From: a virus | Length of the DNA stretch: 34,363 nt | Direction: 5' to 3' (one strand) | Virus record (IMG/VR): IMGVR_UViG_3300010160_000132 | Location: 1-34,363 of that record | Shown here: positions 1 through 6,382 of the stretch, one piece after another | How positions within the stretch are numbered: position 1 is the first letter of the stretch | How the letters are laid out: every line of letters starts with the position of its first letter | Position numbers and translations under genes: made by a program | The notes under the pieces: model-generated | Told to the model about the DNA's origin: nothing | Seen by the model: the letters and a program-made list of their open reading frames with translations, nothing else | Database searches by the model: none

Positions 1-21
1 AGTCGTTTGGACTAACAGTAA

Positions 22-53
22 ATAAATGGGCGTTGACAACAGCGCCCATTTAT
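22..53. repeat. 11-bp inverted repeat enclosing the -35 hexamer
   Basis: Perfect 11-bp inverted repeat: arms at 22-32 and 43-53, loop 33-42. The loop begins with the TTGACA of the promoter for the AAA+ gene. It could be an operator covering the -35 region, or the tail hairpin of a gene to the left; no T tract follows it, so it is not a typical intrinsic terminator. Confidence 0.6.
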
Positions 54-61
54 GTTATAAT
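33..61 (+). promoter_or_regulatory. Consensus sigma70 promoter
   Basis: TTGACA at 33-38, a 17-base spacer and TATAAT at 56-61: both hexamers match the bacterial sigma70 consensus exactly. Transcription would begin near 68, about 22 bases before the ATG at 90, which has GGAG at 81-84. This is the expected form of a strong early phage promoter read by unmodified host RNA polymerase. Confidence 0.85.
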
Positions 62-89
62 ATTAACTTATTAACACACAGGAGCGTGT

Positions 90-974
90 ATGACTAAAGG
101 GTATAGAGTTTTGAGTTTAGAGACTGCAGGTGCTGACAAGGGCACTGTAAAGAGCCTTGAACAATTGGCTGTTGAGAAGAACTTGACAGAAACAGATGAC
201 GAGATCATGACTCGTTTGGCTGAACGCTTTGACATCTTAGAAGACATGACACGTGCCGTAAAGAAGGGTGACGTTCGTGCTATGATCGTCACAGGCCCTC
301 CGGGTGTGGGCAAGAGCTTTGGCGTGGAAAAAGTACTAAGCAAGCATGATGTGTTCGCAGACATTGCAGACGATCAAAAGCTGAAGAAGTATGAAGTAGT
401 CAAGGGTGCTATGAGTGCCATTGGTTTGTACTCTAAGCTATACGAGTTCTCAGACAAGAAGTCAATACTGGTCTTCGATGACTGCGACTCAGTACTGTTA
501 GATGACTTGAGCTTGAACATTTTGAAAGCCGCATTAGACAGCTCAAAGAAGCGTATGATCCATTGGAATACGGACAGTCGTCTATTGCGTAGCGAAGGTG
601 TACCTAACTCATTCGAGTTCAAAGGCGGTGCTATCTTTATTACCAACATCAAGTTTGATCACGTTAAGAGCAAGAAGCTTAAGGATCACTTGGAAGCCTT
701 AGAGTCACGCTGTCACTATCTAGACTTGACTATTGATACAGAGCGTGAGAAGCTCCTACGTATACGTCAAGTGGTCAGAGACTGTGGTATGCTTGATGAC
801 TACGATCTTAGTGATGAAGCTAAGGTAGAAGTAGTGGACTTTATTAATGCTAATGCTAAACGTATGCGTGAGCTCAGCTTGCGTATGGTGCTTAAGATAG
901 CAGACCTACGTGCTAGCATGCCGCGTAACTGGGCCCGTGTAGCAGAGCTCAGCTGTATGCGTAGCGGCCGTTAA
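90..974 (+). CDS. AAA+ family ATPase
   Basis: A 294-aa P-loop ATPase. Walker A is GPPGVGKS at residues 69-76, Walker B is ILVFDD at 126-131, a sensor-1-like asparagine sits in IFITNI (N186) and a candidate arginine finger in LESR (R207). The family makes oligomeric rings that remodel protein or nucleic-acid partners. The sequence does not show which partner, and I do not equate it with clamp loader gp44, whose neighbours gp45, gp62 and gp43 are not seen beside it. The ATG has a good GGAG five bases upstream, a consensus sigma70 promoter and a hairpin terminator after the stop, so it is probably a single-gene early transcript. N-terminal 60 residues are helical and charged, with no membrane segment. 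Confidence 0.85.
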   Translation: MTKGYRVLSLETAGADKGTVKSLEQLAVEKNLTETDDEIMTRLAERFDILEDMTRAVKKGDVRAMIVTGPPGVGKSFGVEKVLSKHDVFADIADDQKLKKYEVVKGAMSAIGLYSKLYEFSDKKSILVFDDCDSVLLDDLSLNILKAALDSSKKRMIHWNTDSRLLRSEGVPNSFEFKGGAIFITNIKFDHVKSKKLKDHLEALESRCHYLDLTIDTEREKLLRIRQVVRDCGMLDDYDLSDEAKVEVVDFINANAKRMRELSLRMVLKIADLRASMPRNWARVAELSCMRSGR

Positions 975-985
975 CGTTTAGCCTA

Positions 986-1015
986 CCCGGAGGGGCGCTG
1001 TGTATGTGCTCCGGG
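986..1015 (+). terminator. GC-rich hairpin after the AAA+ gene
   Basis: Seven-bp stem CCCGGAG (986-992) with CTCCGGG (1009-1015), 11 bases after the stop codon of the AAA+ gene. No T run follows directly; it precedes a second, better terminator and may act with it. Confidence 0.45.
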
Positions 1016-1018
1016 GGG

Positions 1019-1072
1019 ATCCTCTAAGCCCTAAGTCCGATTCGCTCCCGGCATGCTTAGAGGATTTTTTTT
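1019..1072 (+). terminator. Intrinsic terminator with long loop
   Basis: Perfect 11-bp stem, ATCCTCTAAGC at 1019-1029 with GCTTAGAGGAT at 1055-1065, followed by an uninterrupted T run ending at 1072. The 25-base loop is longer than usual. It ends the AAA+ transcript. Confidence 0.85.
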
Positions 1073-1346
1073 GAGGTGGTCGGGGTTATAAAAATAAAAA
1101 AATATTTTCGGTGGGGTGGGGTTATATAAATTAATTATTGTTGTTGCGCTACAACAGCGTAGTCCAACAACCCCAGTGGTGCAAAATCACCAGGCCAGTG
1201 GAAAAATACCCGTATATTAAATTTTTTACGCGAATCCTCGTGCTAACTCTCTAGGACCCATTCGGGGCAGTATATTAGTGTGTTTTCTTTAACGAAGTCC
1301 GGCCCAATAAGGGCGGCCGTTTACGGCCTTGATGATATATAATAAT
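1073..1346 (+). other. Structured non-coding stretch
   Basis: About 270 bases without a convincing ORF. It holds GTTGTTG (1140-1146) facing CAACAAC (1165-1171) around an inner CGCT/AGCG stem (1147-1150, 1156-1159); TGGTG (1177-1181) with CACCA (1188-1192); two direct copies of CCAGTGG (1173-1179 and 1195-1201); a promoter-like module at 1221-1271; and a GGCCG-TTTA-CGGCC hairpin at 1315-1328 just before the small gene at 1347. It could be a leader or a small RNA; no tRNA cloverleaf was recognised. Confidence 0.4.
1221..1271 (+). promoter_or_regulatory. Copy 1 of a repeated promoter-like module
   Basis: ATTTTTTA, then CGCGAA (1229-1234), 20 bases, GACCCATTCGG (1255-1265), two bases and CAGT (1268-1271). 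The same parts with the same 20-base spacing recur at 2152-2204, where a TATAAT lies between them. Here the matching place reads GCTAAC, a weak -10. It precedes the two small plus-strand genes. Confidence 0.45.
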
Positions 1347-1508
1347 ATGAATAGAATAGAACACAATGGACACGAGTACGAATACGATGCAGATTTTGAT
1401 GTATTTAGGCGTGTGCCAGAACCACATGAGTTTACACACATGAGCCAGTTTGGATGGATATACTTTAGCATCATTGCTCTAGTCATAGGCTACTTTGTCA
1501 CACGATGA
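1347..1508 (+). CDS. Small putative membrane protein (53 aa)
   Basis: A 53-aa ORF. The N-terminal half is polar and acidic (HNGHEYEYDADFD); the C-terminal part, from about residue 38, is a hydrophobic segment (IYFSIIALVIGYFV) long enough for one membrane helix. An in-frame ATG at 1332 would add five residues; neither start has a clear Shine-Dalgarno sequence. The stop overlaps the next ATG in ATGA, typical of translational coupling, which supports its being real. The function is unknown. It could be a small early protein acting at the host inner membrane, but that is inference from topology alone. Confidence 0.6.
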   Translation: MNRIEHNGHEYEYDADFDVFRRVPEPHEFTHMSQFGWIYFSIIALVIGYFVTR

Positions 1509-1684
1509 AATCCATTACTTATAATGATCGTAACTATACTCGCTTTTGGGCATGGTTCCCTACACGCAGTACACAAGGTTGCCTACTATGGCTACAACGC
1601 TATTACATCCGTCCCGGATCGAATGGGCAAGGCGTTATCTTAAGCCACAGGGACATGCTAACGGACAGTCAAACCAACTCCTAG
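1505..1684 (+). CDS. Small aromatic-rich hypothetical protein (59 aa)
   Basis: A 59-aa protein starting in the ATGA overlap with the gene before. It is rich in aromatic and basic residues (RFWAWFPTRSTQG, LWLQRYYIRPG), with no signal peptide or membrane helix, and looks like a compact globular phage protein of unknown function. Its TAG stop (1682-1684) shares the tetranucleotide CTAG with the stop of the convergent gene on the minus strand. The overlap at both ends and its protein-like composition argue that it is a true gene. Confidence 0.6.
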   Translation: MKSITYNDRNYTRFWAWFPTRSTQGCLLWLQRYYIRPGSNGQGVILSHRDMLTDSQTNS

Positions 1685-2106
1685 TCCCACATGCTACGAA
1701 AGCCAGCTCTAGCGTGTATGGCAGTCCAGCAGACTTCGCATGTAAATTCAAAGTGATCTCTAATCTTACGCACAGTGGGATGTGCTGTTTTTGTCACCAC
1801 TTGATCAAAGCAAGCAGTGCCCATGTCAACATAATAACTACTCTTAATACCACGCCGTTCCATCAGTTCTGGAAATACAGCACGAGTAAACCAACATTCA
1901 TTACCCAATGAGATATATTGCTGTACAGTACGCACAGTCATGAATTGTTCTGCGTATGAGGGTTGGGGTTGCCAATTGGGCTTTGAGACATGATCTGCCA
2001 ATACCATTGTACAGTAGTTAACTATGTCTTCTGGTAGAATCCAACCTTGACGATCACAGCAGTCAACCAACAGCTGACGGATCATGGGAGTGCTTGTTTC
2101 ATGCAT
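1681..2106 (-). CDS. Conserved-looking hypothetical protein (141 aa)
   Basis: A soluble 141-aa protein with many aromatic residues and a run ECWFTRAVFPELMERRGI-x-SSYYVDMG that looks like a structured core; I cannot name its family. It is the only minus-strand gene in the early plus-strand region. A T4-late-type box TATAAATA (2119 down to 2112) lies only five bases before the ATG at 2106 and there is no Shine-Dalgarno sequence; a second in-frame ATG at residue 8 also lacks one. The late box suggests expression with structural genes, unlike its neighbours. The reading frame is sound; the function is unknown. Confidence 0.7.
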   Translation of the reverse strand: MHETSTPMIRQLLVDCCDRQGWILPEDIVNYCTMVLADHVSKPNWQPQPSYAEQFMTVRTVQQYISLGNECWFTRAVFPELMERRGIKSSYYVDMGTACFDQVVTKTAHPTVRKIRDHFEFTCEVCWTAIHARAGFRSMWD

Positions 2107-2111
2107 ATGAA

Positions 2112-2119
2112 TATTTATA
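2112..2119 (-). promoter_or_regulatory. T4-late-type promoter box
   Basis: TATAAATA read on minus, identical to the T4 late -10 consensus, five bases before the ATG of the 141-aa gene. Confidence 0.65.
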
Positions 2120-2151
2120 AAACTACCATGGGGCCACTCATTCTGTGGTTT

Positions 2152-2204
2152 GAAATTTTTGCGCGAAATTTTTCTATAATCGCACTAGACCCATTCGGTA
2201 CAGT
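2152..2204 (+). promoter_or_regulatory. Copy 2 of the promoter-like module, with TATAAT
   Basis: GAAATTTTT (2152-2160), CGCGAA (2162-2167), a consensus -10 TATAAT at 2175-2180, GACCCATTCGG (2188-2198), two bases, CAGT (2201-2204). GAAATTTTT repeats directly at 2165-2173. No good -35 lies 17 bases from the -10 (TTGAAA at 2150-2155 gives a 19-base spacer), so the CGCGAA-centred element could be an activator site, as the MotA box is in T4 middle promoters. That comparison is inference. Confidence 0.5.
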
Positions 2205-2234
2205 TAAATACTTGTTACTACAAGGAGCGATGGT

Positions 2235-2510
2235 ATGCAGGCATTAGAACGTGTTGAACTTGAGGTAACAGAAGAAGAACTAGCAGAGTTAGCAGGCTGT
2301 TCAGCTGATATGGTAGGTGAGTACATTATAGATCGTATACACGACTATTGCGACAGCCTAGACGCTCTAAAACTCAATCCCGAAATCATGATGGCCGCAC
2401 TACTACAGGTCTACTGTGATAGAGCCTGCGACTATGGTGATCGAAGCATCTATACAGAACAGTTGGAGTTTGCTCTAGAAGATGAGTGGGAAGAGCATAT
2501 AGTACACTGA
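2235..2510 (+). CDS. Acidic hypothetical protein (91 aa)
   Basis: A 91-aa strongly acidic, helical, soluble protein (ELEVTEEELAELAGC near the N-terminus; EDEWEEHIV at the C-terminus). AAGGAG at 2222-2227 lies seven bases before the ATG, an excellent ribosome binding site, so the start is firm. A TATAAT-containing promoter module lies upstream and a strong terminator follows 23 bases after the stop, so it is probably a single-gene transcript. The N-terminal segment with AELAGCSADMVGEYI could form a small helical hairpin; this is too weak to claim DNA binding. Small acidic early proteins often bind host enzymes or mimic DNA, but no such role can be shown here. Confidence 0.75.
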   Translation: MQALERVELEVTEEELAELAGCSADMVGEYIIDRIHDYCDSLDALKLNPEIMMAALLQVYCDRACDYGDRSIYTEQLEFALEDEWEEHIVH

Positions 2511-2532
2511 TATAAAGACTTTTTAAATATAG

Positions 2533-2565
2533 AAATAGGTGCTGAGTTAATGCACCTATTTTTTT
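2533..2565 (+). terminator. Strong intrinsic terminator
   Basis: Perfect 10-bp stem AAATAGGTGC (2533-2542) with GCACCTATTT (2552-2561), 9-base loop, T run 2559-2565. It ends the plus-strand early block, just before the convergent fibre operon. Confidence 0.9.
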
Positions 2566-2609
2566 GCTTTTGACCGCTCCGCGGCTTCGCCGCTACGGAC
2601 TCTGGGGCC

Positions 2610-3575
2610 TTAGATGCCTGCCGTATCACCGTTATAGAAATAAAGGCCAGTGCCGTCATTACTAAATGCACCGCCCGCATAACTCCATTGTAGTGCCTGT
2701 CCACCTGCACCACCGTTATTACCAGTTATGTATCTAATGGGATAATAGACTCCAGCCTGTAGTAGAATGTTGCGGCTGTAGCTGTAGCTCTGCCCTCTTA
2801 GTCCGGGCTGTGCAATAACGGCATTGCTAGTGGTATAGCCCGTGGCGGCAGTGGAGCCAAACCATAGATAGCCCGCATCATCTGAACTTATGCCAAATCT
2901 ATATACACCTGTATTGGCAGGTAAAAAGTAACCCGCATAGTAATAACTGGTAGTAACTGTAGATAGTGTTGAGTTAATGTTACTGGTAGGGCCCGTGGCA
3001 GTTGGTGATGTAAAGAAGTTAACGTCTTCATTCCAATAGCCAGTTTGTGTATACTGATAAAGTCCAGCCACAGGATAGATTGTTCCTCTAACAACTATGG
3101 CATCAATTTGAAAACTATCTAAAGATGTAGAGCCAAGATCAATTCTAATGCCAGTGATAATGTTGTCTGTCCAATCGGTTCCACCTGCAGTCAATGTTCG
3201 CATGTCCACTGTTATCCACTGAAATGCGCCACCATAGGTTGGTTCAGTCATCTGAGCATAATATGATGCGCTTTCGCCATGCCCGCCAGTGGTATAAAAT
3301 ATCTTTCCATCCCAGCCTGTACCCGCTGTTCTTAACAGTCTAATCTGTACATAGGGATATTGACTACCGCTAAAGCTAACAGTACGTCTTATGATAGGAT
3401 CTATACTAGATGATGTAACTGTAAGATATGTAGAACCATTGGTCAATGTTGCACCAGCGGCGGTGAATGATTCTGCAGTATTGGTAAAATCATAATAGAA
3501 AGGTGCTGCCGCTGTAGTTACTGCGCCACTACCTACTATGGCAAAATTGTTTCTATGCCAAAGAGCCGGTCTCAT
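2610..3575 (-). CDS. Tail fibre tip / adhesin with PA14 (GLEYA)-like domain
   Basis: A 321-aa protein with two likely carbohydrate-binding parts. Residues about 25-165 look like a beta-sandwich (DFTNTAESF to IDAIVVRGTIYP). Residues about 175-315 carry the pattern of the PA14/GLEYA fold: YYYAGYFLPANTGVYRFGIS, then SDDAGYLWFG with a paired-aspartate Asp-Asp at 232-233, and LLQAGVYYPIRYITGNNGG. In that family the paired Asp and a later loop bind calcium and sugar. The start ATG overlaps the stop of the large fibre gene by one base (TAATG), so the two are coupled and probably assemble together, this protein being the distal receptor-binding part. It is the last gene of the minus-strand transcript. 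Its exact ligand is unknown. Confidence 0.7.
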   Translation of the reverse strand: MRPALWHRNNFAIVGSGAVTTAAAPFYYDFTNTAESFTAAGATLTNGSTYLTVTSSSIDPIIRRTVSFSGSQYPYVQIRLLRTAGTGWDGKIFYTTGGHGESASYYAQMTEPTYGGAFQWITVDMRTLTAGGTDWTDNIITGIRIDLGSTSLDSFQIDAIVVRGTIYPVAGLYQYTQTGYWNEDVNFFTSPTATGPTSNINSTLSTVTTSYYYAGYFLPANTGVYRFGISSDDAGYLWFGSTAATGYTTSNAVIAQPGLRGQSYSYSRNILLQAGVYYPIRYITGNNGGAGGQALQWSYAGGAFSNDGTGLYFYNGDTAGI

Positions 3576-6304
3576 TAGGCAAATCCTGTTACTAGGCTGG
3601 CATAGTAGGTTGTGCCTATGTAACTGATAGTCAACATGTCTATGGCGTTGGCCGCTGTGCTCAGTGTTTTAAATCCGCCAGCAAACTTCATAGTGCTGGT
3701 CAATGTGTAGGGTCCACCACTAGCTGGTTGTGTGATAATCAGAGTTAAACTCTGTCCCGTTACTGGACTTGCTAATGCGTTCAGTGTAATGCTACCTGTT
3801 AGGGTAATGGTCTGCACGTTACCGTTGGCCACGTTTGGTGTTATAGTGCCGGTTGTGGCACCTGCGGCATATATGGTGTCACGTAGTTCTTTGGGTGTAA
3901 ACGCACCTGCGCCGCTCAGTGTTGCCGCAACCGTTGTGCCACCGTACCATAAGAACTGTTGACCGGTAGTTGCTACACTGCTCCACATCGTACCACTTTC
4001 AATACCAATTGCATAGTCAACTGCGGCAGCACCCACTTGTGGATATAATACAAGTTTTGTGCCGGCACTGCGAGTAGTAAATGCCGGAGCCGCAACTCCG
4101 CTGGCCACAAAGTCAATACGAGCATTAGTGGCATTGCTGAGGTATATGGTTCCACCGCCGTCTGCTGTAGTAGATTGAAAAGTTGTTGTAAATCTGTTAC
4201 TAGCACTGATAGTAGTAAACGCACCAGTGCTTGCTGTTGTAGCACCAACGCTCATGTTGTTAATAGTACCAGCAGTAGTTGGTCCAATAGTTACTGTACC
4301 AGAACCTGTTGGGCTTAGTGTAACAGCACTGGTACTGGCTGAGTTAACTGTCAGTATGGTAAACGCACCAGTGTTAGGTGATGTGCTACCAATAGCCGGT
4401 GGACTTGCTAAACTTAGTGTACCGCCCAGTGTTATGTTGCCCGAACCGGTAACTGTACCAGACAAGCTAAGACCACTTACGGTACCAGTGCCAGTTACTG
4501 AAGTTACTGTACCACCAGTAGCACCCGAAACTGCGGCAAATGCAAACGATGATCCGTTCCATGTCAAATATGTTCCTGCTGTTACAGGTGCTACAACAAA
4601 TCCGCTGGTATCAATACCAGTTTGTACGTGAAGTCTGTTGGCAGCGCCGCCTGCTAAGTTTGTTGCTGTAGTGGCTGATGCTACTGTACCCCATGCAATA
4701 CCACCCGCTGTGGTATATTTTAAATAGGTTCCGTCTGCAGGGGCGGCAACAAATGCTGTGGTATCTAGGGCAGATTGATAGGGCAATCTATTGGCTGCGC
4801 CACCTAATAAGTTAGTGGCAGCACCCGCTGTAGTTGCACTAGTTGCAGAAACTGCGGCGCCCGCTGTTAAACTGCTGGCTGTACCTGAAAAGTTTGTTCC
4901 TACAAATGTCGGACTAGCACCTGATGCCACATTTTGATTTAGTGTACGACTAGCACCTGATATAGTCAGTGTAAATGTTCCGTTATTAACACCGGTACCC
5001 CCGTATGTTGGGCTGATAATATCAGCATTCCATGTGCCAGTGCCAACAGTGCCAACAGTGGTCAAACTTGATGACCCTGCTAGGGGGCTTGCCCCGATTG
5101 AGTTGTAACTAAGCGTAATTGGAACTGAACCGTTAAATGTTGACCCAGATACAGCACCCGAACCACTGTTATCAATAGTTAATACACTGTTAACTGTACC
5201 AGAACTTGATCCAATTGGAATTTTGACCCATTTAACACCGTCATAAATTACGTTATCGCCAACGGCAAATGACACGTTACCTGCGCCAAAGTTAACAGTA
5301 CCTGCTGCCGTACAAACAAATTCAAAACCGTTGGTGTTATAAGCACTGGATGCATTGTTCAACGTTGGGGTATTTGTTGCCGCTGACCAACCGCCCTGGA
5401 ACACAATGGCTCCTGTAATGTTAGCGGCAATAACACCTGAACCGTTAATAGTAATGGTAACACCGTCGACTTTGACCCCACCTAACTGAGTAGTAGTTGC
5501 TGTGGCTAAACGAATAGAACCTGAGGTATTTACTAGTCCTGAGCTAACTGTTGCTGGAATAGTTACTCCGCCAAGTTGTGATGTAGTAGCAGTAGCTAGG
5601 CCAATAGTGCCACTTGAGTTAGTAATACCGCTAGTAGCCACAGCTGGAATAATTACTCCACCTTTTACAGTTGTAGTTGCTGTGGGTAATACATATTGAT
5701 TAGCACCGCTAATAACACCAGTTAATGAGTTGATAAGGATTGTAGTTCCGTCCACTTTGACGCCGCCCAATGCACTGGTTGTTGCTATAGGTAATGTGTA
5801 TTGATTGCTTCCGCTAATAACTCCAGTAACAGGATTGATAGTAATACTGGTGCCGTCTGGTCGAACTCCGCCGATTACACTGGTTGTTGCTATAGGTAAT
5901 GTGTATTGATTGCTTCCGCTAATAACTCCAGTAACAGGATTGATAGTAATACTGGTGCCGTCTACTTTAACGCCACCTTTAACAGTTGTTGATGCAGTGG
6001 GTAATGAATAAATTGGTATTGCAGAAATAGCTGAATTTACATCTGTTGTAAGTGCATACGGTGCTAGGTCTACAGTTTTAGCGTATGGTGCTAATGCCGA
6101 TGTTAAATTTGATGCTAAGTTAACAGTAGTAATAGCATTGGTTTGAACATACTGCTGGGTGGCAATTTTAAAACCACCAGGAGTTGAACCATCCATTAAT
6201 CGGATAGTTTTATTAGTTGTGTCGTTAACTAAAACACCGTTGGAATAACTTAATCTGTCTAAATCAGTTGCGTCATATCCCGGTAATCTTACTTGATTGC
6301 TCAT
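3575..6304 (-). CDS. Repeat-rich tail fibre protein (909 aa)
   Basis: A large beta-rich protein low in Cys and rich in Thr, Ser, Gly, Ala and Val, typical of phage fibres. The N-terminus (MSNQVRLPGYDATDLDRLSY) may attach to the baseplate. Residues about 95-300 hold tandem units of roughly 35 residues with the pattern TTSxxGGVKVDGTSITI-NPVTGVIS; two are nearly identical in DNA. Later parts have TGTVTSVTGTGTVSGLSLSG-type repeats, and the C-terminal 100 residues form a module with TITLTGSITL and YIGTTYYASLVTGF. It should be a trimeric fibre shaft. Two late-type promoter boxes precede it and AAGGATG gives the ribosome site. Repeats suggest it can change length by recombination. Confidence 0.8.
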   Translation of the reverse strand: MSNQVRLPGYDATDLDRLSYSNGVLVNDTTNKTIRLMDGSTPGGFKIATQQYVQTNAITTVNLASNLTSALAPYAKTVDLAPYALTTDVNSAISAIPIYSLPTASTTVKGGVKVDGTSITINPVTGVISGSNQYTLPIATTSVIGGVRPDGTSITINPVTGVISGSNQYTLPIATTSALGGVKVDGTTILINSLTGVISGANQYVLPTATTTVKGGVIIPAVATSGITNSSGTIGLATATTSQLGGVTIPATVSSGLVNTSGSIRLATATTTQLGGVKVDGVTITINGSGVIAANITGAIVFQGGWSAATNTPTLNNASSAYNTNGFEFVCTAAGTVNFGAGNVSFAVGDNVIYDGVKWVKIPIGSSSGTVNSVLTIDNSGSGAVSGSTFNGSVPITLSYNSIGASPLAGSSSLTTVGTVGTGTWNADIISPTYGGTGVNNGTFTLTISGASRTLNQNVASGASPTFVGTNFSGTASSLTAGAAVSATSATTAGAATNLLGGAANRLPYQSALDTTAFVAAPADGTYLKYTTAGGIAWGTVASATTATNLAGGAANRLHVQTGIDTSGFVVAPVTAGTYLTWNGSSFAFAAVSGATGGTVTSVTGTGTVSGLSLSGTVTGSGNITLGGTLSLASPPAIGSTSPNTGAFTILTVNSASTSAVTLSPTGSGTVTIGPTTAGTINNMSVGATTASTGAFTTISASNRFTTTFQSTTADGGGTIYLSNATNARIDFVASGVAAPAFTTRSAGTKLVLYPQVGAAAVDYAIGIESGTMWSSVATTGQQFLWYGGTTVAATLSGAGAFTPKELRDTIYAAGATTGTITPNVANGNVQTITLTGSITLNALASPVTGQSLTLIITQPASGGPYTLTSTMKFAGGFKTLSTAANAIDMLTISYIGTTYYASLVTGFA
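5773..5963 (-). repeat. Perfect 86-bp tandem repeat in the fibre gene
   Basis: Bases 5773-5858 recur exactly at 5878-5963, a period of 105 bp or 35 codons, with a 19-base divergent segment between the copies. It codes two adjacent fibre-shaft units. Other units in the gene share the protein pattern but have drifted, so this pair is a recent duplication or was homogenised. Confidence 0.9.
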
Positions 6305-6326
6305 GGGTTTACATCCTTGCGTTAAT

Positions 6327-6334
6327 GTATTTAT
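6327..6334 (-). promoter_or_regulatory. Late-type promoter box for the tail fibre gene
   Basis: ATAAATAC on minus, 22 bases before the ATG at 6304. A transcript from it would carry a short leader with AAGGATG as ribosome site. Confidence 0.65.
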
Positions 6335-6354
6335 CGACCCAGAACTCGTTAGGT

Positions 6355-6379
6355 CTAGTCTTTGTAGACTAGTATTTAT
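6355..6379 (-). promoter_or_regulatory. Second late-type box with adjoining hairpin
   Basis: ATAAATAC on minus at 6379-6372, just after the helicase stop codon. It overlaps a perfect 7-bp hairpin CTAGTCT/AGACTAG (6355-6361, 6366-6372, loop TTGT). The hairpin lacks a T run and could be a weak terminator or a 5-prime stabiliser of the fibre mRNA. Confidence 0.5.
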
Positions 6380-6382
6380 TGA

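Noticed and set aside
90-974. Identification of the AAA+ protein as clamp loader gp44
   Set aside because: The length is similar, but gp45, gp62 and gp43 are not beside it and the flanking motifs do not match gp44 as I know it.
1019-1065. Possible tRNA (a stretch resembling a T-arm inside the long hairpin loop)
   Set aside because: No D-arm, anticodon arm or acceptor stem can be drawn on either strand; the perfect stem plus T run is better explained as a terminator.
1289-1486. Minus-strand 65-codon ORF
   Set aside because: It lies wholly opposite the 53-aa gene, has no ribosome site or promoter, and its Ser/Cys/Tyr-rich composition is that of an antisense shadow.
2571-2600. GC-rich hairpin GCGGC-TTC-GCCGC as a repeat element or terminator for the adhesin gene
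   Set aside because: The stem is only 5 bp and no T run follows on minus; it may help to end the fibre transcript but cannot be called.
3732-5699. Several plus-strand ORFs opposite the fibre gene
   Set aside because: They are Val/Pro/Thr-rich mirror images of the fibre repeats, without ribosome sites or promoters.
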